DNA of 64,000 bases, taken from assembly GCF_009906855.1 (NCBI RefSeq), contig NZ_CP047650.1, positions 3,844,001 through 3,908,000 on the forward strand. The letters run 5' to 3'. Numbering within the stretch: the stretch's first letter is position 1; the number at the start of each line of letters is the position of its first letter. Of the stretch, positions 24,131 to 34,146 are shown one piece after another. This DNA comes from Xylophilus rhododendri (GTDB taxonomy: Bacteria > Pseudomonadota > Gammaproteobacteria > Burkholderiales > Burkholderiaceae_C). Under the pieces are notes generated by a model, which had not been told where the DNA came from, ran no database searches, and saw only the letters and a program-made list of their open reading frames with translations. A program made the translations under genes and the position numbers.

Positions 24131-26521
24131 TCAGGCGGCCCGGCGGGCCTGGCTGGCGGCGGCTTCTTCGGCGCGGGCCAGGGCTTCGAGCAGCCGGCGC
24201 GGCGACAGCGGCGTCTGCGCCACCTCGGCGCCCAGGCCGCGGATGGCGTCGTTCACCGCATTGAAGATGGCCGCCGGCGGCGCGATCGCACCGCCTTCGC
24301 CCATGCCCTTGGCGCCGAACTCGGTGTGCGGCGAGGGCGTCTCGAAATGGTGGATGCGCATGCGCGGCACCTCGGTGGCGCCGGGCAGCATGTAGTCGGC
24401 GAGCGTCGAGGCCAGGGGCTGGCCGTTGGTGTCGTAGGGCGTCTCCTCGTAGAGCGCGGTGCCTATGCCCTGGGCGATGCCGCCGTAGGTCTGGCCTTCC
24501 ACGATCAGCGGGTTCACCATGGTGCCGCAGTCCTCCACGATCACGTAGTCGAGGATCTCCACATGGCCGGTCTCGGTGTCCACCGCCACCGTCACCGCAT
24601 GGCTGGCATAGGTGAAGGAGCCGGTGTCCACCTTGGGCTTGAAGCCGGCGGTGGTCTCGAGGCCCGCGGCGTCCACGTCGGCCGGCAGCAGCTGGGGCTT
24701 GAGGTACCAGGCCTCGGCCACCTCGGCGATGGAGACGCTGCCGCCGGGGCCGAAGACACGGCCGTTCATCAGGTCGGTGTCCTCGGGCTTGCAGCCCAGC
24801 ATGTGGGCGGCGATGTGGCGGATGCGCGGCGCGATCACCTTGCAGGCGCGCGAGACGGCGCCGCCCGACATCACCAGCGAACGCGATGCATAGGTGCCGG
24901 TGGAGTAGGGCGTCTGCGCCGTGTCGCCATGCACCACGCGGATGCGCATGATGTCCACGCCCAGCACCTCGTGGGCGATCTGGGCGAAGCTGGTTTCCAT
25001 GCCCTGGCCGTGCGAGTGCACACCCACCCGCACCTCCAGGCCGCCGTCGGGCGTGACCCGCACCGTGGCCGAGTCGTGGCCCGGGATCACCGGCGTGCCC
25101 CAGGCGGCGAACACCGAGGTGCCGTGGGCCGACTGCTCGGTGTAGCTGGCGAAGCCCAGGCCGATCAGCCGGCCGTCGGGCTCGCCCTGGCGCTGGCGTT
25201 CGCGCACGGCCTCGAAGCCGATCATCTCGTGGGCCTTGCGCAGGCTGGCCGGATAGTCGCCGCTGTCGAAATGCTTGTTCGTCACGTTGACGTAGGGCAT
25301 CAGCTCGACGGGCACCAGGTTGTCCAGCCGCACCTCCCAGGGCTCGCGGCCGACGGCGCGGGCCACCGCATCGATCGTCAGTTCGATCGCGAAACACACG
25401 CCGGTGCGCGCCACGCCGCGGTAGGGCACGAAGCCGGGTTTGTTGGTCGCCACGCATTCGGTGGTGCAGCGGTAGCCGCGAAAGGCGTAGGGGCCGGGCA
25501 GGTTGCCCACCGCTTGCCCCGGCTCCAGGCCGATGGTGAAGGGCCAGACCGAGTAGGCGCCGCCGTCGATGACGATGTGCGCATCCAGCGCCAGGATCCT
25601 GCCGCGCTCGTCGGCATAGGCCGTCATCTCGTAGTGGTGCTCGCGGGTGTTGGCGCCGGCGATCAGATGCTCGCGCCGGTCCTCCAGGAAACGGAAGGGC
25701 TTGCGATAGGTCTTGGCCAGCCAGGCCACGCAGAGTTCTTCCTGCTGCAGCACGCACTTGTAGCCGAAGGCGCCGCCCACGTCGGGTGCGACCACCCGCA
25801 CCTGGCCCTGGTCCATGCCGAGGCATTTGGCCAGGATGGTGCGGATCATGTGCGGCACCTGCGTGGCGGTGTAGACCACCAGCATGTCGGCCTGGTGGTC
25901 CCAGTAGGCGAGCACGGCCTTGCCTTCCATGGGCACCATGCAGTGGCGGGCCAGGTCCATCCTGCGTGTGACCACCAGCTTGGCCTGGGCGGCGAGTTCG
26001 TCGAATTTCGTGTCGGCCTTGAGGGTGAGGAAGTTGTGGTGCTGCCAGCCCTCGTGGATGAACTCTTCCGTGGCGGCCTGGGATGTCGCCACGTCCGCAT
26101 AGACCGGCAGGTCCTCGAAATCGATGGCGATGGTCTCGGCGATGTCCTCGGCCTCGGCCCGTGTGGGCGCCCAGGCCATGGCCACCGGCTCTCCCACGAA
26201 ACGCACCTTGCCGGCGGCCAGCGGCGGCTGGGCCGAGGCCTGGTAGGTGGGCAGCATCGATTCGGCCACGATGTCCAGCACGTCGGCCATGTCGGCGCGG
26301 AAGGCGACCTGTTCGCCGCCGGCCTCCGGCCGCTGGCTGGCGGTGATGCGGGCATGGGCGAAGGGGCTGCGCAGAAAGGCCACTTCGCTCAGTTCCGGCA
26401 TGTGCATGTCGGCCACGAACTGGCCGCGGCCGTGCAGGTGGCGGGCGTCTTCCTTGCGTTCGACGCGGGCGCCCACGCCCTGGCTGGCCTGGGCCTTCAA
26501 GTCGGTCTGGGTGTGATGCAT
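24131..26521 (-). CDS. Molybdopterin large subunit of molybdenum hydroxylase (CoxL/xanthine dehydrogenase family)
   Basis: A 796-residue catalytic subunit that inserts water-derived oxygen into a C-H bond next to ring nitrogen. Molybdopterin contacts include GGAFGYK, the PYRGVARTGV loop (AYRGAGRPEA in many relatives) and the C-terminal GAKGMGEGGAIAPPA, whose Glu is the catalytic base. The Cys of CO dehydrogenase's CSFR loop is absent, so it is not a CO oxidiser. The ATG at 26521 begins MHHTQTDLKAQ. Placed between TRAP transporter genes and the FAD subunit, it is the probable picolinate 6-hydroxylase; nicotinate is the main alternative. Confidence 0.9.
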   Translation of the reverse strand: MHHTQTDLKAQASQGVGARVERKEDARHLHGRGQFVADMHMPELSEVAFLRSPFAHARITASQRPEAGGEQVAFRADMADVLDIVAESMLPTYQASAQPPLAAGKVRFVGEPVAMAWAPTRAEAEDIAETIAIDFEDLPVYADVATSQAATEEFIHEGWQHHNFLTLKADTKFDELAAQAKLVVTRRMDLARHCMVPMEGKAVLAYWDHQADMLVVYTATQVPHMIRTILAKCLGMDQGQVRVVAPDVGGAFGYKCVLQQEELCVAWLAKTYRKPFRFLEDRREHLIAGANTREHHYEMTAYADERGRILALDAHIVIDGGAYSVWPFTIGLEPGQAVGNLPGPYAFRGYRCTTECVATNKPGFVPYRGVARTGVCFAIELTIDAVARAVGREPWEVRLDNLVPVELMPYVNVTNKHFDSGDYPASLRKAHEMIGFEAVRERQRQGEPDGRLIGLGFASYTEQSAHGTSVFAAWGTPVIPGHDSATVRVTPDGGLEVRVGVHSHGQGMETSFAQIAHEVLGVDIMRIRVVHGDTAQTPYSTGTYASRSLVMSGGAVSRACKVIAPRIRHIAAHMLGCKPEDTDLMNGRVFGPGGSVSIAEVAEAWYLKPQLLPADVDAAGLETTAGFKPKVDTGSFTYASHAVTVAVDTETGHVEILDYVIVEDCGTMVNPLIVEGQTYGGIAQGIGTALYEETPYDTNGQPLASTLADYMLPGATEVPRMRIHHFETPSPHTEFGAKGMGEGGAIAPPAAIFNAVNDAIRGLGAEVAQTPLSPRRLLEALARAEEAAASQARRAA

Positions 26522-26535
26522 CTTGTCTCTCCTGG

Positions 26536-28040
<1,505 letters not shown>

Positions 28041-28044
<4 letters not shown>

Positions 28045-28601
28045 TGCAGCGGCTTCTCGTAGTGGGTGTTCATCTCGATGCGGCCCTGCAGCCACAGCAC
28101 GCGTTTGCCGATCTCGCTGAAGGCCTGCAGCACCAGCAGGCCGAAGCCCGCCGGCAGCAGCGCCATGGCGGGCCAGCGGATCAGGCCGCCGGCGTTGGGC
28201 GAGGTCTCGCCGCTCTGCACCATGTCCACCAGCAGCGGCCAGGACAGCCAGGCCAGCAGGCCCATCACCGGCAGCAGGAAGACGACGAGGCCGAACAGGT
28301 CCATGAAGACCTGGCGCCGCGCGGGCCAGCGGCCGTAGAAGAGGTCGACCCGCACATGCTCGTTCAGCCGCAGCACCTGCGCGGCACCCAGCATCACGCC
28401 GGCGCCGAAGAGGTACCACTGGATCTCCAGCCAGCCGTTGGAGCTGGTGCCCACGCCGTAGCGGATCAGCGCATTGCCGCCGCTGATCACGCAGGCCAGC
28501 AGCAGCGCCCATTTGGCGAGCGCGGCGGCGGCGTCGGTGAGGCGGTCTATGCCGCGTACCCAGCCGGGCAGGGTGCCCGGCGTCGGGGATGAACTGTTCA
28601 T
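28041..28601 (-). CDS. TRAP transporter small permease (DctQ-type)
   Basis: A 186-residue protein with four membrane helices. The family motif NGWLEIQWYLFGAGVMLGAA with RLNEHVRVDLFY is present. It partners the large permease. It lies between the receptor gene (gap 64 bases) and dctM (4-base overlap). Confidence 0.92.
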
Positions 28602-28665
28602 GTGGGTTCTTCTCTTCTACGTTGGGGCGCGCTTGGCCGCCGCGCCCCCGGGCGGCCCGTCGGCT

Positions 28666-29757
28666 TTACTTCGTGACGTTGGCGAAGGTGAAGTTGTCCA
28701 GCTCGGCCTCGGCCACGCGGAACCAGCTGGCCTGGTCGCGGCGGTACTTGAGCCAGCCCGGAAGCATGGCCTTGAAGTCCTCGTTCGAGGCGGCCAGTTC
28801 GTTCATCAGCTCGTTGGAGGCCTTGAAGGCGGCTTCCATCACCGGCTTGGGGAAGTAGCTCAGCTTGGCGCCGCTGCCCACCAGCTTCTTGATCGCCTCG
28901 GGGTTGCGGTTGTCGTAGTCGGCGATCATCTTCATGGTCTGCTCGTTGCAGGCGCATTCGAAGGCGGCCTTGTACTGCGCGGGCAGGGCGTCCCAGGCCT
29001 TGCTGTTGACCTGGGCGGTGATGGAGGCGCTGCCTTCCCACCAGCCGGGCGAGTAGTAGAAGGGCGCGACCTTGTTCAGGCCGAGCTTGGCGTCGTCGTA
29101 GGGGCCGATCCATTCGGCCGCGTCGATGGTGCCCTTTTCCAGCGAGGGATAGATGTCGGCCGCCGGGATCTGCTGCGGCACCGCGCCCAGCTTGCTCATC
29201 ACCATGCCGCCGATGCCGCCGATGCGCATCTTCAGGCCCGCCAGGTCGGCCACGCTCTTGATCTGCTTGCGGTACCAGCCGCCCATCTGCACACCCACGT
29301 TGCCGCAGACGAAGTTGGTGATGCCCATCTTCTTGTACATCTCGCGGGTGGCTTCCATGCCGCCGCCGTACTGCATCCAGGCGTTGTGCTGGCGGGCGTT
29401 GAGGCCGAAGGGCAGGCCGGTGTCGAAGGCCAGGGCCGGGTTCTTGCCGACGAAGGCCGAAGCCAGCACATGGTTGACCTCGATGGTGCCGTTGCTGACG
29501 GCTTCCATGTTCTGCGGCGGCGGCACGATCTCGCCACCGGCGAAGCACTGGATGGTGAACTTGCCGTCGGTCAGTTCCGCCACGCGTTTGCACAGGTGTT
29601 CGGCCGAGCCGTACATGGTGTCCAGGCTCTTGGGCCAGCTGGTGGACATGCGCCACTTCACGGCGGGCGTGCCCGCCTGCGCCATGGCCGCGGGAGCGGC
29701 GAGCGCCCCCAGAACACCGGCCATGGCCGTCTTGTCGATGAAGCTGCGTCGCTGCAT
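28666..29757 (-). CDS. TRAP transporter substrate-binding protein (DctP-type)
   Basis: A 363-residue periplasmic receptor with a Tat-type signal (QRRSFIDKTAMAGVLGAL, cleaved after AMAQA). The conserved carboxylate-binding Arg is in LAGLKMRIGG, followed by PSLEKGTIDAAEWIGPYDD. It is the TtcC/DctP-type subgroup that binds keto, aromatic or other carboxylates. It is the first gene of a nine-gene minus-strand operon running to 19487, with a strong promoter/operator at 29808-29838. The M at 29757 is chosen because the twin-Arg motif starts there. Confidence 0.92.
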   Translation of the reverse strand: MQRRSFIDKTAMAGVLGALAAPAAMAQAGTPAVKWRMSTSWPKSLDTMYGSAEHLCKRVAELTDGKFTIQCFAGGEIVPPPQNMEAVSNGTIEVNHVLASAFVGKNPALAFDTGLPFGLNARQHNAWMQYGGGMEATREMYKKMGITNFVCGNVGVQMGGWYRKQIKSVADLAGLKMRIGGIGGMVMSKLGAVPQQIPAADIYPSLEKGTIDAAEWIGPYDDAKLGLNKVAPFYYSPGWWEGSASITAQVNSKAWDALPAQYKAAFECACNEQTMKMIADYDNRNPEAIKKLVGSGAKLSYFPKPVMEAAFKASNELMNELAASNEDFKAMLPGWLKYRRDQASWFRVAEAELDNFTFANVTK

Positions 29758-29807
29758 GGGAACTCCAGATAGTGGGGGAGGAAGCGGGGAACCGGGCTTG
29801 TTTATAG

Positions 29808-29838
29808 TCAGCATACTGAGCGGTTTTCGGACTGTCAA
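29808..29838 (-). promoter_or_regulatory. Promoter of the TRAP/hydroxylase operon with embedded TCAG-N4-CTGA operator
   Basis: On the minus strand TTGACA (complement of 29833-29838), a 17-bp spacer, then TATGCT (complement of 29810-29815) make a good sigma-70 promoter. The palindrome TCAG-CATA-CTGA (29808-29819) covers the -10 box, so a bound repressor would block polymerase. The rest of the 301-base gap 29758-30058 holds the divergent promoter and CGAA/TTCG repeats listed separately. Confidence 0.7.
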
Positions 29839-29999
29839 CGAAGTTTTCGCCCAGCAAATCAGACGTCATTTCGCCGCACCAGAAAAGGGCGGGAAAAACC
29901 TGATGGCGCACCACGTCAGTGTGTGGATCGAAGTTTTCGTAGGATTTTGGTGCGTGTGCATGGCGCCTCCCCAACGCATCCGAGCGCATCGAAATTTCG
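29839..29999. repeat. CGAA-TTCG palindromic repeats between divergent promoters
   Basis: CGAAGTTTTCG occurs at 29839-29849 and again at 29929-29939, 90 bases apart, and a shorter relative CGAAATTTCG at 29990-29999. All are CGAA/TTCG palindromes. The first abuts the -35 of the minus operon and the last touches the -35 of the plus operon, which is the position of an activator site. Confidence 0.5.
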
Positions 30000-30028
30000 T
30001 TGACGTCCGTCAGTGTGCTGATAATAAT
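30000..30028 (+). promoter_or_regulatory. Promoter of the Rieske oxygenase operon with embedded TCAG-N4-CTGA operator
   Basis: TTGACG (30000-30005), 17-bp spacer, AATAAT (30023-30028). The spacer contains TCAG-TGTG-CTGA (30010-30021), the same palindrome as in the opposite promoter. A half-match TCAGTGTGTGGA lies at 29916-29927. Confidence 0.7.
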
Positions 30029-30058
30029 TGACGTAAAACCAAACCCAAGGTGAATCGC

Positions 30059-30364
30059 ATGACATGGACCCGGATCGCCTCCGTCGAGCAGCTCGGCGAG
30101 GACGAAGCACTCGCGGTTTCGCTCGGTGAAAGAAAGCTCGCCGTCTTCCACAGCGGCGGCAGTTTTCATGTGACGGACAACATCTGCACCCACGCCTACG
30201 CCCTGCTGTCGGAGGGTTATGTGGAAGACGGCTGCGTGGAATGCCCGCTGCACCAGGCCCGCTTCGACCTGAGCACGGGTGCGGCGATGTGCGCACCCGC
30301 CACGCAGCCGATCCGGGTCTATCCGGTGCGCATCGAAGGCAGCGACATTCTGGTGGAAGCCTGA
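30059..30364 (+). CDS. Rieske-type [2Fe-2S] ferredoxin
   Basis: A 101-residue soluble ferredoxin. The Rieske ligands are in ICTHAYALL and ECPLHQARFD (C-x-H and C-x2-H). It carries electrons from the flavoprotein encoded next to the Rieske oxygenase. AAGG at 30047-30050 fits the ATG at 30059 better than the GTG at 30050. Its stop overlaps the next start (TGATG). Confidence 0.93.
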   Translation: MTWTRIASVEQLGEDEALAVSLGERKLAVFHSGGSFHVTDNICTHAYALLSEGYVEDGCVECPLHQARFDLSTGAAMCAPATQPIRVYPVRIEGSDILVEA

Positions 30365-31656
30365 TGGCCGCGGCCGAACGCACCGGCGTGCTGATCGTGG
30401 GCGCGGGCCAGGCCGGCGCCATGGCGGCGGCGGCCTTGCGCGGCTTCGCTTATGCGGGGCGCATCGTGATGGTGGGTTCCGAACCGGACCTGCCCTACGA
30501 GCGGCCGCCGCTGTCCAAGGCCATGCTGGCGGGGGAGGGCGCGGTGGAGCAGATCCAGCTGCACCCCACCGGCTTCCATCAGGAAAAGGACATCGAGACC
30601 TGGCTAAGCGCTGCGGTGCAGTCGCTGGACACTTCCGCGCAGACGGCGACCCTGGCCGACGGCCGCGCCATCGCCTACGAACACTGCCTGCTGGCCACCG
30701 GCGGCACGGCCCGTGTGGTGCCCGGCCTGCCGGAACATGCGCCGCGTGTGCACTATCTGCGTTCGGTGGCCGACGCCCTGCGCCTGCGCGAGGCCCTGCG
30801 CCGCCATGCCAGCCTGCTGGTGATCGGCGGCGGTTTCCTTGGGCTGGAGGTGGCCTCCACCGCGCAATCCATGGGCCTGGACACTACGGTGCTGGAACGC
30901 GGCGGCCGTCTGCTGGAGCGCGTGCTGCCGCCGGTGGCGGGCGACTGGCTGCGCCAGCGGGTGGAACTCTCCGGCGTGCGGCTGCGGCTGGATGCGGCCT
31001 GCGAATCCTTCGAGCTGGGCGAGCAGGCCGTGACCGCCACCCTGGCATCGGGCGAGCGCGTCAGCGCCGACATCGTGGTCGTCGCCGTCGGCCAGGTACC
31101 GGATGTCGCGCTGGCGCGCGAGGCCGGCATCGACCTGCACCCCGCCAACCAGGGCATCCGCATCGACGCCCGCTGCGCCACCAGCGCGCCGAACCTGTAT
31201 GCGGCCGGCGACTGCACCAGCCAGCACCATCCCTTCCTGGGCAGCGAACAGCGCCTCGAATCCTGGCAGAGCGCCAACGAACAGGCCCGCATCGCCGCGG
31301 CCGCCATCGCCGGTGCCGAGACCCACCCGCTGGCCGCCCCCTGGTTCTGGAGCGACCAGTTCGGCTGCAACCTGCAGATGCAGGGCCTGCCCGCGCCCGG
31401 CCTCAGCTACCACTGCCGCGGCGGACTCTCTTCCACCCCGCCCGAGCTGCCCAAATTCCTGCTGCTGGGCACCGACCCGCAGCAGCGCATCGTGCATGCC
31501 ATCGCCGTCAATGCCGGCGGCGACCTGCGCCAGTTGAAACCCCTGATCGACGGCCGCGTGCCCTGCGACATCGTGTCGCTCTGCAACCCCGCCGCCGCCC
31601 TCAAGGCCCAGGTGCGCAGCGCCCTGGCCCAGCACACCACCCCCGCGATTTCCTGA
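30364..31656 (+). CDS. NAD(P)H:ferredoxin reductase, FAD-dependent
   Basis: A 430-residue flavoprotein of the BphA4/pyridine nucleotide-disulfide type. The FAD site GAGQAGAMAAAALR is near the start, the NAD site GGGFLGLEVASTAQ in the middle (about 156-169), and NLYAAGDCTSQ binds FAD. A C-terminal reductase domain follows. It reduces the Rieske ferredoxin encoded upstream. Confidence 0.92.
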   Translation: MAAAERTGVLIVGAGQAGAMAAAALRGFAYAGRIVMVGSEPDLPYERPPLSKAMLAGEGAVEQIQLHPTGFHQEKDIETWLSAAVQSLDTSAQTATLADGRAIAYEHCLLATGGTARVVPGLPEHAPRVHYLRSVADALRLREALRRHASLLVIGGGFLGLEVASTAQSMGLDTTVLERGGRLLERVLPPVAGDWLRQRVELSGVRLRLDAACESFELGEQAVTATLASGERVSADIVVVAVGQVPDVALAREAGIDLHPANQGIRIDARCATSAPNLYAAGDCTSQHHPFLGSEQRLESWQSANEQARIAAAAIAGAETHPLAAPWFWSDQFGCNLQMQGLPAPGLSYHCRGGLSSTPPELPKFLLLGTDPQQRIVHAIAVNAGGDLRQLKPLIDGRVPCDIVSLCNPAAALKAQVRSALAQHTTPAIS

Positions 31657-31671
31657 AACGGAGCCCAGCCC

Positions 31672-32961
31672 ATGCACAGCACCCACGCCGTTCTCAACCG
31701 CACCGTCCGCGCCAAGGATGCCGGCCTCGCCGGCTGCACCTGGCCGGCGGACGCGCTGCACTTCATCCCCGACTGGGTCTACACCAGCGAGGAGGTCTAT
31801 GCCCGCGAGATGGAGCTGATCTTCCGCGGCGACACCTGGAACTACGTCGCCCTCGAAGCCGAGATCCCCCACGCCGGCGATTACAAGCGCTCCTACGTGG
31901 GCGACACCCCGGTGGTGGTCTCGCGCGCCGAGGACGGCTCGATCAACGTCTTCGAGAACCGCTGCGCCCACCGCGGCGCCGAGTTCTGCCGCCACGGCCA
32001 GGGCAATACCAAGGAGTTCGTCTGCCCGTACCACCAGTGGTCCTACGACCTCAAGGGCAACCTGCAGGGCGTGCCCTTCAAGCGCGGCGTGAACAAGACC
32101 GGCGGCATGCCCAAGGACTTCAAGAACGAGGAACACGGGCTGAAGAAGCTGCAGGTGACGACCCGCAACGGCGTGGTCTTCGCCTCGTATTCGGTGCTGG
32201 TCGAGCCGCTGGAGGAGTACCTGCAGCCGGAGATCCTCAAGGACTTCGACGTGGTCTTCAGCGGCAGGAAACTCAAGGTGCTCGGCTACTACAAGAACGA
32301 GCTGCCCTGCAACTGGAAGATGTACCACGAGAACCTGAAGGACCCCTACCACGCCACGTTGCTGCACAGCTTCCTGGTGGTCTTCGGCCTGCTGGTGGCG
32401 GGCAACAAGTCGGCCATGATCGCCGACGCCAAACACGGCCGCCACGGCACCATGGCCTCGGCCAAGTCCGATGCCCAGGTCAGCAGCGAGAACAAGGCCG
32501 AGATGCGCTCCTTCCACGAGGGCATGGCGCTGCGCGACGACCGCTTCCTGGACTTCGTCAAGGAGTTCGACTCCGAATGGTCGGTGACCATGCAGACCGT
32601 CTGGCCCAACCTGGTGGTGCAGCGCGAGATGAACACGCTCGGCGTGCGCCAGATCGTGCCCAACGGCCCCAACAGCATGCTGATGCAGTGGACCATGTTC
32701 GGCTACGAGGACGACACCGAGGAGATGACCCGCCACCGCCTGCGCCAGGGCAACCTGATGGGCCCGGCCGGCTTCCTGGGCCTGGAGGACAACGAGGCGA
32801 TGAAGTTCGTGCAGGAGGGCGTGCGCCGCTCCAGCACCGACCTCAACGTCATCAAGCTCGACGCGGACCGCATCGGCACCTCGGAGACCCTGATCTCCGA
32901 GGCCTGCATCCGCGGCATGTACCAGTACTACCGCGAAGTCATGGGGTTCCAGGCAGCATGA
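31672..32961 (+). CDS. Rieske oxygenase alpha subunit (AndAc/NagG-like), candidate 6-hydroxypicolinate 3-monooxygenase
   Basis: A 429-residue catalytic subunit. The Rieske cluster ligands are C98, H100, C118 and H121. The mononuclear iron site is D224-x2-H227-x4-H232 in ENLKDPYHATLLH. The sequence around it resembles anthranilate dioxygenase (AndAc) and salicylate 5-hydroxylase (NagG), which act on ring carboxylates. Ferredoxin, reductase and beta subunit are adjacent, giving a four-component system. In the picolinate pathway a system of this kind turns 6-hydroxypicolinate into 3,6-dihydroxypicolinate; that assignment is by context. Confidence 0.88.
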   Translation: MHSTHAVLNRTVRAKDAGLAGCTWPADALHFIPDWVYTSEEVYAREMELIFRGDTWNYVALEAEIPHAGDYKRSYVGDTPVVVSRAEDGSINVFENRCAHRGAEFCRHGQGNTKEFVCPYHQWSYDLKGNLQGVPFKRGVNKTGGMPKDFKNEEHGLKKLQVTTRNGVVFASYSVLVEPLEEYLQPEILKDFDVVFSGRKLKVLGYYKNELPCNWKMYHENLKDPYHATLLHSFLVVFGLLVAGNKSAMIADAKHGRHGTMASAKSDAQVSSENKAEMRSFHEGMALRDDRFLDFVKEFDSEWSVTMQTVWPNLVVQREMNTLGVRQIVPNGPNSMLMQWTMFGYEDDTEEMTRHRLRQGNLMGPAGFLGLEDNEAMKFVQEGVRRSSTDLNVIKLDADRIGTSETLISEACIRGMYQYYREVMGFQAA

Positions 32962-33482
32962 GCGCACTCATTTCCAAACTGTTCCGCCCGCGCCGCATCG
33001 CACTGCCGCGCGCCATCGAACTGGCCCGCGAGGTCGAGGCCTTCAACGCCGAATACTGCGCGGTGCTGGATGCCGGCATGGTCGAGCAGTGGCCCGACTT
33101 CTTCACCGAGGACGGCGTCTACCGCATCACCGCCCGCGAGAACGCCGAGCTGAACCTGCCGGTGGGCCTGGTCTATGCCGAGGGCCGCGACATGATGATC
33201 GACCGGGCCATCGCCATCGGCCGCACCCAGATGTTCGCGCCCCGCTACAACCTGCACCTGGTGAGCAATACCCGCGTCACCGAGGAACTGGCCGACGGCG
33301 GCATCGTCGCCCAGGCCAACTTCGTGCTGCTGCAGACCCTGGTGGAAGGCCCCAGCACCATCCACATGGCCGGCACCTTCCACGACCGCTTCGTGCGCCG
33401 CGACGGCGGCCTGCTGCTGGCCGAGCGCCAGGCCATCTACGACACGACCATCATCGCCAACGACCTGGTCTATCCGCTGTGA
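32958..33482 (+). CDS. Rieske oxygenase beta subunit
   Basis: A 174-residue NTF2-like small subunit. It shows EVEAFNAEYCAVLDAG, WPDFFTEDGVYRI and FAPRYNLHLVSNTRV. It packs with the alpha subunit in the usual alpha3beta3 complex. It overlaps the alpha stop by 4 bases (ATGA) and ends the plus operon, 11 bases from the convergent MarR gene. Confidence 0.92.
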   Translation: MSALISKLFRPRRIALPRAIELAREVEAFNAEYCAVLDAGMVEQWPDFFTEDGVYRITARENAELNLPVGLVYAEGRDMMIDRAIAIGRTQMFAPRYNLHLVSNTRVTEELADGGIVAQANFVLLQTLVEGPSTIHMAGTFHDRFVRRDGGLLLAERQAIYDTTIIANDLVYPL

Positions 33483-33493
33483 AACAGCGCCGC

Positions 33494-33982
33494 TCAGATC
33501 CCGCGCAGGATGGTGCGGCTGTACTGGTTGTTGGCCTCGACCAGGCGCTGCATCAGGTCCATCAGCATCGACTTCTCGGCCTCGCGCAGCGGCTCCAGCA
33601 GCCGCTCCTGGGCACGGGTCATGTTGGCGTGCAGGGCGGCGACCAGGCGCTGGCCTTCGTCGGTCAGGCTGACATGGCGGGTGCGCCGGTCCTGCGGATT
33701 GGGCTTGCGCTCCAGCAGGCCGCGGTCTTCCAGGCGCTTGACCACGTCGGCGGTGGTGGTGCGGTCCAGGCCCACCTCCTGGCCCAGCGCCGTCTGGTCC
33801 AGGCCCGGCAGCGCGGCCACCGCCGTCATCAGGCCGTACTGCACCGGCGTCACCGATTCGGTCTTGAACTCCTCCAGGAACATGGCGACGTGGATCTGGT
33901 GCAGGCGCCGGATCAGAAAGCCCGGACGCTGGAACAGGAGGGCCTTGGCCGGATCGGCCGGGCCGCTGGTGCTGGGTTTCAC
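33494..33982 (-). CDS. picR: MarR-family regulator, probable repressor of the pyridine-carboxylate locus
   Basis: A 162-residue MarR regulator. The winged helix covers about 45-120, with LDQTALGQEVGLDRTTTADVVKRLEDRGLL and the wing NPQDRRTRHVSLTDEG. It is divergent from the decarboxylase gene and sits in the middle of the catabolic locus, as picR does in Alcaligenes faecalis and as NicR relates to the nic genes of Pseudomonas putida (from memory). The recognition half-site recalled for PicR, TCAG-N4-CTNN, occurs at all three promoters of this locus. The ligand is probably an early pathway intermediate. Confidence 0.75.
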   Translation of the reverse strand: MKPSTSGPADPAKALLFQRPGFLIRRLHQIHVAMFLEEFKTESVTPVQYGLMTAVAALPGLDQTALGQEVGLDRTTTADVVKRLEDRGLLERKPNPQDRRTRHVSLTDEGQRLVAALHANMTRAQERLLEPLREAEKSMLMDLMQRLVEANNQYSRTILRGI

Positions 33983-34000
33983 AGGACTCCCGAAAAATCG

Positions 34001-34012
34001 TTAGTAGGCTGA
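34001..34012 (-). promoter_or_regulatory. TCAG-N4-CTAA operator in front of the MarR gene
   Basis: On the minus strand TCAG-CCTA-CTAA (34012-34001), 18 bases before the MarR start at 33982. TACTAA inside it can serve as its -10 box. Read on the plus strand it is TTAG-TAGG-CTGA, upstream of picC. Confidence 0.55.
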
Positions 34013-34082
34013 GAATTTTGCCACTGCATCGTGCCGCAGGTCCGCCCAATCGGCAGAGAGAACAAGGTCATTCGCAGTTTTC

Positions 34083-34096
34083 TTGAGCTGGATCAA
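34083..34096. promoter_or_regulatory. FNR/Anr-like box upstream of the decarboxylase gene
   Basis: TTGAG-CTGG-ATCAA differs from the consensus TTGAT-N4-ATCAA at one base. CATATC at 34113-34118 might be the -10, though the distance is somewhat short for a class II FNR promoter. Oxygen control would suit a pathway with three oxygen-dependent steps, but one degenerate box is weak evidence. Confidence 0.3.
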
Positions 34097-34146
34097 ATCT
34101 GCGTACCAAAGGCATATCCGAACCGTTTCCCTTTCCAGGAAAAACC

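Noticed and set aside
24131..26521. Aerobic CO dehydrogenase
   Set aside because: The large subunit lacks the CSFR active-site loop that defines form I CO dehydrogenase, and the context is pyridine catabolism.
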